This document shows, piece after piece, positions 1 to 5,431 of a DNA stretch of 5,883 nucleotides. The notes under the pieces are model-generated. The model was not told the DNA's origin, did not search any database, and saw only the letters and a list, made by a program, of their open reading frames with translations. Location of the stretch: NCBI GenBank assembly GCA_001804165.1, contig MHFL01000024.1, forward strand, positions 13,512-19,394, given 5' to 3'. The stretch is from Omnitrophica bacterium RIFCSPLOWO2_01_FULL_45_10. GTDB taxonomy: Bacteria > Omnitrophota > Gorgyraeia > 2-01-FULL-45-10. The number at the start of each line of letters is the position of its first letter. Position 1 is the first letter of the stretch. A program made the position numbers and the translations under genes.

Positions 1-896
1 ATCGGCTCCAGATTATGCCGAGCCGCGAGTTCAAAATCTATTGGGTCATGCGCCGGCGTAACTTTTAGGGCGCCTGTCCCGAATTTCAAATCAACGATCT
101 TATCCTGAATTACCTTGAGTTCCCTTCCTAAAAGCGGCAGGGTGAGCGTCTTATCCTTTAAATATGCATATCTTTTATCTTTCGGATTTATCGCTACCGC
201 GACATCTCCGAGCATCGTCTCCGGCCGCGTGGTGGCAACGATAACATAATCCATTTTGTCTTTACTTGACCCTTCTTTTACGAGATACTTGATGTAATAC
301 AGCATCCCATCCACGTCTTTATGCTGAGATTCTTCGTCAGACAGCGCGGTCTGACAGCGCGGGCACCAGTTTACTATGTAATTTCCTTTGTAAATGAGGC
401 CCTTTTCATAGAGCCGGACAAAGACTTCCAGAACGGCCTCCGAAAGCCCTTCATCCATGGTGAACCGCGCCCTCTCCCAGTCGCAGGAGCAGCCCATTTT
501 TTTCAATTGTCTTATTATTGTTGAGCCATATTCATCTTTCCATTTCCAAACCTCCCGGACGAACCGCTCCCTGCCCAAGTCTTCTCGTCTCACTCCTTCC
601 TTCGCGAGTTTTCTCTCGACTACGTTTTGTGTCGCTATTCCGGCATGGTCCGTCCCGGGCATCCATTCCGCCTCAAACCCCCGCATCTTTTTGAAACGAA
701 TCAGTATATCTTGGATGGTGTTATTGAGGGCATGGCCCATGTGCAGGATGCCCGTTATATTGGGCGGAGGTATCACTATCGAATAGGGTTTCTTCTTAAG
801 GTTCGCATCGGCATGGAAATAGCGTTTTCCCTCCCACATCTCATATATCCTGTCCTCAACCTCACGGGGATTGTATGCCTTTGAAAGTTCGTTCAT
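1..896 (-). CDS. valS: Valyl-tRNA synthetase, N-terminal part (runs off the left edge)
   Basis: Class I aminoacyl-tRNA synthetase that charges tRNA-Val with valine in the cytoplasm and hydrolyses mischarged Thr-tRNA. Translating the minus strand from ATG at 896 gives 298 uninterrupted codons to the window edge. Visible signatures are [16 protein letters not shown] (residues 43-58, holding the HMGH form of the HIGH ATP-binding motif at 52-55), [12 protein letters not shown] (79-90), the [14 protein letters not shown] stretch (176-189), and the start of the CP1 editing domain with TTRPET (222-227) and [11 protein letters not shown] (279-289), whose His-Asp pair belongs to the editing pocket. 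The KMSKS loop and anticodon-binding domain lie outside the window. The start codon overlaps the stop of the HTH-Fic gene (ATGA), and the only upstream purine run is the A-rich end of that gene, so translation is probably coupled. No T-box leader is visible before it. Identification is firm. Confidence 0.97.
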   Translation of the reverse strand, partial: MNELSKAYNPREVEDRIYEMWEGKRYFHADANLKKKPYSIVIPPPNITGILHMGHALNNTIQDILIRFKKMRGFEAEWMPGTDHAGIATQNVVERKLAKEGVRREDLGRERFVREVWKWKDEYGSTIIRQLKKMGCSCDWERARFTMDEGLSEAVLEVFVRLYEKGLIYKGNYIVNWCPRCQTALSDEESQHKDVDGMLYYIKYLVKEGSSKDKMDYVIVATTRPETMLGDVAVAINPKDKRYAYLKDKTLTLPLLGRELKVIQDKIVDLKFGTGALKVTPAHDPIDFELAARHNLEP

Positions 897-1807
897 ATTT
901 CTTTCTGTCTTTCTGTCAATATATTGTATCCTTTTAATATGCCGTCGCAAATCATCTGCACCATATTCTTAAAATATCCCATATCGCCTTTCGCGAGGGC
1001 CGTATAATATTTATGCCTATCCTCAACCTGTATTAGGATTGGCGGATAACCTTTAGATAGAAGTTGAGTCAATAAAAGAAGCCGCCCCACCCTTCCGTTC
1101 CCGTCAAAAAACGGGTGTATGCTCTCGAATTCATAATGATCCCTTGCCGCTTTTCTGACGACGTCTTTTCCATAGAGATTGATATCCTTGAGCAGTGCCT
1201 TCATCTTGAGCGGGACCACTTGAGCGGATGGCAGTTTAACTTCCGTGTCTGTGAGGTTTACGAAGCCTGTCCTGTATTTGCCGGGTAGTTTGTCGTTAAA
1301 ATTATACATCACGATGGAGTGAAGCCTCAGTATATATTCCTCGTCTATCTTAAAATTAGGATTGATATTCTCCAGTAAAAACTCGAGCGCATTTTCATGA
1401 TTCACCGCTTCGAGGATCTCAAAAAGTTCTTTGCCCCTGACCTTCCCCCCCTTAATCGCCATCTCGGTTTCTTTCAGGGTCATGCGGCTGCCCTCTATCG
1501 CGTTTGAATGATAGGTCATTTCGAGGAAGAATTTCTCTCGTATCTTCGCGCCTTCTCTCAATATGCGTATCGGGTCCTTAAAGTGGGCCTTCACATCCTC
1601 TACTATACCCATCAGGTCGACATTGTCTTTGAATAGTTCGTCTATATGACGGGAGTGGGCCGGATGCGGCTTGACGCCATTATCTATCCATCGGTATACC
1701 GTTTTGTATTCGACCTCCAGGGCCCTCGCGATTTCAGATCTCGACAATCCGGCATCATCCGCAAGCATCTTCAGTTTATCTTTATCCGTGATCTCTATCT
1801 TTTTCAT
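893..1807 (-). CDS. HTH-Fic family protein, probable self-inhibited AMP-transferase
   Basis: Predicted 304-residue Fic protein. Fic enzymes typically transfer AMP from ATP to a Ser, Thr or Tyr hydroxyl of a target protein. Residues about 19-42 ([20 protein letters not shown] region) look like an XRE/Cro-type helix-turn-helix. SNAIEG (101-106) matches the (S/T)xxxE(G/N) inhibitory motif, and because it precedes the Fic core this is a class II arrangement. The catalytic loop [12 protein letters not shown] (231-242) is complete, with catalytic His231, the acidic metal-binding residue and both arginines. The segment near KLPSAQVVP (191-199) is the likely flap. The open frame reaches a TTG at 1852, but that would translate through the operator and start next to the predicted transcription start. 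The first ATG, at 1807, is preferred although no good ribosome binding site precedes it. The stop overlaps the valS start. The Fic assignment is firm; the target and whether it acts as a toxin are unknown. Confidence 0.93.
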   Translation of the reverse strand: MKKIEITDKDKLKMLADDAGLSRSEIARALEVEYKTVYRWIDNGVKPHPAHSRHIDELFKDNVDLMGIVEDVKAHFKDPIRILREGAKIREKFFLEMTYHSNAIEGSRMTLKETEMAIKGGKVRGKELFEILEAVNHENALEFLLENINPNFKIDEEYILRLHSIVMYNFNDKLPGKYRTGFVNLTDTEVKLPSAQVVPLKMKALLKDINLYGKDVVRKAARDHYEFESIHPFFDGNGRVGRLLLLTQLLSKGYPPILIQVEDRHKYYTALAKGDMGYFKNMVQMICDGILKGYNILTERQKEI

Positions 1808-1826
1808 AAATATTTTGTTTAAATTG

Positions 1827-1879
1827 ATAGGACATATGGTATATAAAATCAATTATAATAAGTATACCATATGTCCTAT
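1827..1879. promoter_or_regulatory. 17-bp perfect inverted repeat, candidate operator of the fic-valS unit
   Basis: Arm 1827-1843 reads ATAGGACATATGGTATA and arm 1863-1879 is its exact reverse complement, separated by a 19-base AT-rich spacer. Arm centres are 36 bp apart, close to three and a half helical turns. The right arm fills the promoter spacer and enters the -10 box. The left arm lies in the predicted leader. The dyad axis (about 1853) falls on the predicted transcription start, so an mRNA from this promoter would carry only one arm. That favours a DNA operator over an RNA hairpin. The adjacent gene encodes an N-terminal helix-turn-helix, so autoregulation by the Fic protein is the natural inference. 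Confidence 0.75.
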
Positions 1880-1890
1880 ATAATTGTCAA
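1861..1890 (-). promoter_or_regulatory. Near-consensus sigma70-type promoter for fic-valS
   Basis: On the minus strand TTGACA (1890-1885) is a perfect -35 box, followed by an 18-base spacer and TATACT (1866-1861), a 5/6 match to the -10 box. Transcription would begin near 1854, giving a leader of about 47 bases before the ATG at 1807. One arm of the inverted repeat occupies most of the spacer and overlaps the -10 box, so a protein bound there would block RNA polymerase. Confidence 0.72.
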
Positions 1891-1927
1891 GGCTTCGACT
1901 AGCGAATCCGTTACAGTTCAGCCATCG

Positions 1928-1969
1928 AAAAAACCCCGTCGTAGGGCTTTTCTTAAACCTGCCCTACGA
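1928..1969 (-). terminator. Probable Rho-independent terminator after the PspC gene
   Basis: In the minus-strand RNA, a 9-bp stem (TCGTAGGGC with GCCCTACGA, 1961-1969 and 1939-1947) encloses a 13-base loop and is followed by CGGGG and then six U residues (1933-1928). The U tract lies five bases after the stem, which is less tight than a textbook terminator. It sits 38 bases past the PspC stop and just before the fic promoter, as expected of a boundary between two units. A weaker 5-bp hairpin lies just upstream at 1976-1989. Confidence 0.5.
1941..1967. repeat. Decayed second copy of the GTAGGGC palindromic repeat
   Basis: Begins GTAGGGC and ends TTAAACCTGCCCTAC. The last 15 bases (1953-1967) are identical to 4798-4812 in the perfect copy near 4800, and the first seven also match. 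The inner part of the left arm is replaced by unrelated bases, so only the outer seven bases still pair within the repeat unit. It forms most of the stem and loop of the terminator annotated here. Confidence 0.6.
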
Positions 1970-2006
1970 TCTCGTCAGAATATTTTCTGCCCGGATTGAA
2001 TTTTTA

Positions 2007-2204
2007 TTAGGCGCCGCCTTTGGGCCGCCTCGGCATGATAAGCCATATGAGAAAATAAGCGAGGATCCCTAAGCCGAGCGAAAAGAGCGTCGCGATTATG
2101 AAAATTACCCTTATCAATGTCGGGTCCACCTCGAAATACTCGCCTATCCCGCCGCATACCCCGCCGAGCTTTTTGTTAGCGGCCGATAGATAGATTCGTT
2201 TCAT
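2007..2204 (-). CDS. PspC-domain small membrane protein
   Basis: A 65-residue protein that is essentially one PspC domain. The diagnostic N-terminal stretch KKLGGVCGGIGEYFEVDPTLIR (residues 11-32) is followed by a hydrophobic helix (about 32-57) and a basic, Gly-rich tail. In the phage-shock response of enterobacteria PspC is an inner-membrane partner of PspB and a sensor of envelope stress. Stand-alone PspC domains like this one are common in other phyla and their role is poorly known. No pspA, pspB or pspF is in the window. ATG at 2204 lies 3 bases after the cimA stop, with a strong ribosome binding site inside the end of cimA. It is the last gene of the upstream unit and is followed by a probable terminator. 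The domain is certain; the function is not. Confidence 0.92.
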   Translation of the reverse strand: MKRIYLSAANKKLGGVCGGIGEYFEVDPTLIRVIFIIATLFSLGLGILAYFLIWLIMPRRPKGGA

Positions 2205-2207
2205 GTA

Positions 2208-3782
2208 TTAAGCTCCTCCTCCAGAGTCTTTCAGCAATTTATACTCCACCGAATCCATAAGCGCCTGCCATGACGCGTCTATGATATTTTCGGAAACGCC
2301 TATCGTCCACCACGAATCGGTCTGGTCCTGCGACTGTATCAGGACGCGCACTTTGGCGGCCGTCCCTTCCTTTTCGTCGAGGACCCGCACCTTGTAATCG
2401 GTAAGATGCATCTTCACCAGATTAGGATAGAACTTCTCGAGCGCCTTCCTCAGCGCCCTGTCGAGCGCGTTCACAGGGCCGTCTCCGAGCGCTGCCGTAT
2501 GTTCGACCTCTTTGCCGACCCTTAATTTTATTGTCGCCTCAGATACGGTCTTTGCGCCCTTCTTCTTTTCCATGATAACCCTGAAATCCTCAAGGGCGAA
2601 GAAGTCCTTGAACTTCCTCATCACGCGTTTTATCAAAAGTTCCAAGGACGCCTCTGCCGCTTCGAAATGGTAGCCCTTGTGCTCAAGGTCCTGTAAAAGC
2701 ATTAGAATCTTTTTCGACTTTTCAGAGCTCTTGCCGAGATCGATATATAGGTCCTCGGCCTTCTTCAAAATTGTGGATTTTCCGGATAGTTCCGAGATTA
2801 AAAGGCGCCTGTGATTTCCGACACTGCGCGGATCGACATGTTCGTATGTCCTTGGGTTTTTCAATATGGCGTTCACGTGGATACCCGCCTTATGCGCGAA
2901 CGCGCTATGGCCGACAAACGGCTGTTTGTCATCCAGCCTCATATTACTTATCTCGGCAACAAACCTCGCGATCTCCGTCAGTTCCTTAAGCTCGAGGTCC
3001 GATACGCAGTCTAGCCCGAGTTTCAGTTTAAGATTCGCTATACACGAGACCAAATTGGCATTGCCGCACCTCTCGCCGTATCCGTTCATTGTCCCTTGGA
3101 CATGGACACAACCTGCCTGCACGGCGGCGATTGAATTACTGACCGCCATATCGCAGTCATTGTGGGCATGGATTCCAAGCGGCGCGCTTATCGCGGCCTT
3201 TACCTCTTCCACGATTTTAAAGACATGCGATGTTAAGGTGCCGCCGTTCGTATCGCACAGGACCACTCTCTCCGCCCCCGCGTTCTCGGCCGCCTTCAAT
3301 GTTTTGAGGGCGTAGTTTTGGTTTACCTTAAATCCGTCAAAAAAATGCTCCGCGTCGTAGAAGACCCTTTTATCTTTGGATTTTAAAAATTTGACCGACT
3401 CCTCGATCATTTTCAAATTTTCATTCAGATCGACTTTGAGGACGTCGCGGACATGTAGGTCCCAACTCTTGCCGAATATTGTGACGTATTCTGTATCGGC
3501 ATCGACAAGATATCTCAAGATCCTGTCTTTGCCCGCCGTTGAGCGGCTCTTGCGCGTGCTCCCGAACGCCACGAGTTGACTGTTCTTTAGCCGTAATCCC
3601 TTAACCTTCTTAAAGAAACTCATATCCTTGGGATTCGCGCCCGGCCACCCTCCTTCAATGAAGTGTATCCCTAGTTCGTCCAACTTCTCGCATATCTTCA
3701 ATTTATCACTGACAGAGAAGGAAATACCCTCCGCCTGCGCTCCATCGCGTAATGTTGTGTCGTATAGTTCTATTCTGGTCAT
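2208..3782 (-). CDS. cimA: (R)-citramalate synthase
   Basis: 524-residue enzyme of the LeuA/CimA group of DRE-TIM metallolyases. It condenses pyruvate with acetyl-CoA to (R)-citramalate, the first step of the threonine-independent route to 2-oxobutanoate and isoleucine. The catalytic barrel begins LYDTTLRDGAQ (residues 6-16, with Arg12 and metal ligand Asp13), followed by GGWPGANPKD (44-53), HAHND (205-209, metal-binding histidines) and CGNANL (239-244). A linker and a C-terminal LeuA-type regulatory domain (about 395-515) follow, which in relatives binds the feedback inhibitor. The opening motif with GGWPGANPKD and the total length fit citramalate synthase better than 2-isopropylmalate or homocitrate synthase. 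ATG at 3782 has AGAGG six bases upstream. It follows htpX by 28 bases and is 3 bases from the PspC gene. With lysC nearby, the unit covers branches of aspartate-family and isoleucine synthesis. Confidence 0.94.
   Translation of the reverse strand: MTRIELYDTTLRDGAQAEGISFSVSDKLKICEKLDELGIHFIEGGWPGANPKDMSFFKKVKGLRLKNSQLVAFGSTRKSRSTAGKDRILRYLVDADTEYVTIFGKSWDLHVRDVLKVDLNENLKMIEESVKFLKSKDKRVFYDAEHFFDGFKVNQNYALKTLKAAENAGAERVVLCDTNGGTLTSHVFKIVEEVKAAISAPLGIHAHNDCDMAVSNSIAAVQAGCVHVQGTMNGYGERCGNANLVSCIANLKLKLGLDCVSDLELKELTEIARFVAEISNMRLDDKQPFVGHSAFAHKAGIHVNAILKNPRTYEHVDPRSVGNHRRLLISELSGKSTILKKAEDLYIDLGKSSEKSKKILMLLQDLEHKGYHFEAAEASLELLIKRVMRKFKDFFALEDFRVIMEKKKGAKTVSEATIKLRVGKEVEHTAALGDGPVNALDRALRKALEKFYPNLVKMHLTDYKVRVLDEKEGTAAKVRVLIQSQDQTDSWWTIGVSENIIDASWQALMDSVEYKLLKDSGGGA
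2213..2222 (-). promoter_or_regulatory. Ribosome binding site of the PspC gene inside the cimA end
   Basis: The minus strand reads GGAGGAGGAG eight bases before ATG 2204. It doubles as the Gly-Gly-Gly codons ending CimA, so translation of the two genes is probably coupled. It is the strongest ribosome binding site in the window and fixes the PspC start. Confidence 0.8.
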
Positions 3783-3788
3783 AGGTTA

Positions 3789-3793
3789 CCTCT
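3789..3793 (-). promoter_or_regulatory. Ribosome binding site of cimA
   Basis: AGAGG lies six bases before ATG 3782, in the 28-base gap after htpX. It supports the chosen start and independent ribosome loading on cimA. Confidence 0.65.
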
Positions 3794-3810
3794 GGTTCAA
3801 CAATGTCCGC

Positions 3811-4746
3811 TTAACCGGTATATGCCATTCCTTTCAATCTCTCTATCCTCTTTGCTATAGGCGGGTGTGTGGCCAAAAGGTCCCAAACGGCCCCCTCTTT
3901 AAGATTTACGGAACTCCCCTTTGGATCCGCGATGCATAGATGCGCCGTTCCCTGATTTATTGAACGTGTCGGCTCCGCGCATGATTCTATCTTTTCCAAG
4001 GCAGACGCAAGCGCTATCGGGTTTCGCGTCAATTCCGCGCCCGAGGCATCTGCCAGATATTCCCGTCTCCGAGAAACAAACATCGCCATGATCTGCGACA
4101 AGATCGGCGATAGAATCACGGTGATGAGCCATATAGCCAGGATGATTAAGGCCCCTGCCCCTCCTCCTTCGCTCTTTCTTTCACGTCGTCTGCCATAGAA
4201 GAGCGAACGGCTCGCCCAATCCCCAAGAAGCGCTATTGAGCCCACGAGAACGGCTATAATGAGCATCAACCGTATATCGTAATTCTTTATATGGCTCATC
4301 TCATGCGATGCGACTGCCTGAAGTTCGTCTCTATTCAGCGCGTCCAACAGCCCCCTTGTTACGGCGATTGAAGCATGGTCCGGATCCCTTCCTGTCGCGA
4401 ACGCATTGGGGTCAGAATCATTTATTATAAATGTCTTTGGCCGCGAAATGCCGGAGGCGATGCTCATCTCATCCACGACGTTCTGCCACTGTTTCTCTTT
4501 TGGGTCGTTCAGGTTCAACTCGCGCGCCTTCGTTGATGAAAGAATGACCCTGTCCCCGTATCTGTATCCGCTGTAACTTGATACGATAGCGACAAAAACG
4601 GCAAGCGTCGTGAACACCGGCGCATTAATGCCTTCGCCGTAAAAACGGTCAAGGCCAAGTCCGATAAATAGAAAGAGCGCTATAAAGATAGTTACGATAA
4701 ACCAAGTGGCGCGCCTATTTTTTTGAATCTGCTCATAGATGTTCAT
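3811..4746 (-). CDS. htpX: HtpX-like M48B membrane zinc protease
   Basis: 311-residue membrane metalloprotease. HtpX degrades damaged or misfolded inner-membrane proteins, with its active site facing the cytoplasm in the characterised enzyme. Two hydrophobic segments lie near the N-terminus (about 14-32 and 43-59), followed by the family signature SDPNAFATGRDP (111-122). The zinc-binding HEMSH is at 148-152 (His148, Glu149, His152) and the third ligand, Glu229, is in SRRREYLADASG (225-236). Two more hydrophobic stretches (about 158-176 and 197-220) flank a charged, Gly-rich linker (185-199). The C-terminus has the usual THPPIAKRIERL (293-304). Length is normal and all catalytic residues are present. 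ATG 4746 is the first start in frame but has only a weak upstream purine run. Pairing with lemA immediately upstream is common in bacteria. Whether it shares the upstream mRNA or has its own promoter cannot be settled here. Confidence 0.94.
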   Translation of the reverse strand: MNIYEQIQKNRRATWFIVTIFIALFLFIGLGLDRFYGEGINAPVFTTLAVFVAIVSSYSGYRYGDRVILSSTKARELNLNDPKEKQWQNVVDEMSIASGISRPKTFIINDSDPNAFATGRDPDHASIAVTRGLLDALNRDELQAVASHEMSHIKNYDIRLMLIIAVLVGSIALLGDWASRSLFYGRRRERKSEGGGAGALIILAIWLITVILSPILSQIMAMFVSRRREYLADASGAELTRNPIALASALEKIESCAEPTRSINQGTAHLCIADPKGSSVNLKEGAVWDLLATHPPIAKRIERLKGMAYTG

Positions 4747-4786
4747 CTTTTAGATGCGGAAATTTCATTTAAGCGAAATTGTAGTT

Positions 4787-4812
4787 GTAGGGCAGGTTTA
4801 AACCTGCCCTAC
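4787..4812. repeat. Perfect 26-bp palindrome, intergenic repeat copy
   Basis: Half-site GTAGGGCAGGTTT (4787-4799) is followed directly by its exact reverse complement (4800-4812), with no spacer. It lies in the lemA-htpX gap. A related, decayed copy lies at 1941-1967, so this looks like a dispersed repeat rather than a gene-specific site. No U tract follows on either strand, so a simple terminator is unlikely. As RNA it could still fold into a stable hairpin affecting lemA mRNA ends or htpX expression. Confidence 0.8.
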
Positions 4813-4826
4813 TCCTCGCAATGACG
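4812..4826 (-). repeat. CGTCATTGCGAGGAG repeat-like fragment next to the palindrome
   Basis: Read on the minus strand this is CGTCATTGCGAGGAG. From memory it resembles the end of a dispersed palindromic repeat family seen between genes in many unrelated bacterial genomes. Only a fragment is present, no second copy is in the window, and it abuts the perfect palindrome. The family assignment is tentative. Confidence 0.35.
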
Positions 4827-4853
4827 AAAAGAGTATTCTCAAACAATTCCATG

Positions 4854-5414
4854 CTATTTAAGTCCAAGGTCCACTTTAGGAACCTCCCTTTCGGAAGAGA
4901 CCGTTATTTCAAACAACTCAAGCAGTTTGAATCCGAACGTTGATGCGATCAAATTTGTAGGAAAAGTCTGTTGGGCCGTGTTAAACTTTGTCGCGATGTC
5001 ATTGTAGAACTGCCTGGCGAAACCGATTCGGTTCTCTGTGGAAGAAAGTTCTTCCTGAAGTTTCGCGACATTAGTGTTTGACTTCAAGTCAGGGTAGTTT
5101 TCTGCCAGCGCGAATAGTTGACGCAGGGTCCCTGTGAGAGCGTTCTCCTGGGCCGCCTTTTCGGCCACGCCCTGTGCCGAAACGGCCCTATTGCGCGCCT
5201 CGATGACCTTGGTCAGCGTATCCTGCTCAAATTTCATCACGCCTTTCACGGTCTCAACAAGGTTCGGTATGAGGTCGTGCCTCCTTTTCAACTGAACATC
5301 TATCTGCTTCCATCCGTTAAGCGTCTGATTCTTCAGCGTTATGAGCCCGTTGTAGCCTGAGATGATCCATATAATCAGTATCGCCGCTATTCCCAGAATA
5401 ATCAACATAACCAT
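4854..5414 (-). CDS. lemA: LemA family membrane-anchored protein
   Basis: 186-residue LemA protein of typical length. An N-terminal hydrophobic helix (residues about 3-20) anchors it in the membrane and the remainder is a mainly helical bundle. Family motifs are YNGLI (21-25), the WKQIDVQLKRRHDLIPNLVE stretch (35-54), AENYPDLKSN (104-113), ENRIGFARQFYND (127-139) and FPTNLIA (151-157). The biochemical role of LemA is not settled. It often accompanies HtpX or other membrane proteins, as here. The frame is open to a TTG at 5417, but AAAGGAG (5427-5421) is six bases from ATG 5414 and only three from the TTG, so ATG 5414 is chosen. It starts 17 bases after the lysC stop and is probably cotranscribed with lysC. 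The downstream gap to htpX contains the 26-bp palindrome. Confidence 0.93.
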   Translation of the reverse strand: MVMLIILGIAAILIIWIISGYNGLITLKNQTLNGWKQIDVQLKRRHDLIPNLVETVKGVMKFEQDTLTKVIEARNRAVSAQGVAEKAAQENALTGTLRQLFALAENYPDLKSNTNVAKLQEELSSTENRIGFARQFYNDIATKFNTAQQTFPTNLIASTFGFKLLELFEITVSSEREVPKVDLGLK

Positions 5415-5420
5415 CAAAGT

Positions 5421-5427
5421 CTCCTTT
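5421..5427 (-). promoter_or_regulatory. Ribosome binding site of lemA
   Basis: AAAGGAG lies in the 17-base lysC-lemA gap, six bases before ATG 5414. It decides the lemA start in favour of that ATG over the in-frame TTG at 5417 and the ATG two codons downstream. Confidence 0.8.
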
Positions 5428-5431
5428 CTTC

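Noticed and set aside
457..884. Two overlapping plus-strand open frames
   Set aside because: Both are antisense to the uninterrupted valS frame with its HMGH motif and have no protein signature.
1808..1852. Upstream TTG start extending the Fic protein by 15 residues
   Set aside because: The extension would be encoded by the operator arm and begin at the predicted transcription start; ATG 1807 leads directly into the HTH domain.
1852..1857. Perfect TATAAT on the minus strand as a -10 box
   Set aside because: No acceptable -35 box lies at 16-18 bases (TATAGG is found there), whereas TTGACA fits TATACT at 1861-1866. It could still be a secondary start.
1884..2072. Plus-strand open frame across the intergenic region into the PspC gene
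   Set aside because: It starts inside the control region, crosses the hairpin and runs antisense to the end of the PspC gene, with no ribosome binding site.
2866..3315. 149-codon plus-strand open frame
   Set aside because: It lies wholly antisense to the conserved catalytic region of cimA, has no recognisable domain and is low in complexity (Ser/Ala/Leu-rich), as expected of a shadow frame.
4761..4780. AATTTC/GAAATT hairpin before htpX
   Set aside because: Only 6 AT-rich base pairs around an 8-base loop, easily expected by chance in such sequence.
4787..4812. The 26-bp palindrome as a Rho-independent terminator of lemA
   Set aside because: The stem is strong but no T-rich run follows it on either strand.
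4747..4853. Separate htpX promoter in the lemA-htpX gap
   Set aside because: TACAAT-like -10 boxes exist on the minus strand but no convincing -35 box lies at the right distance, so no promoter is annotated.
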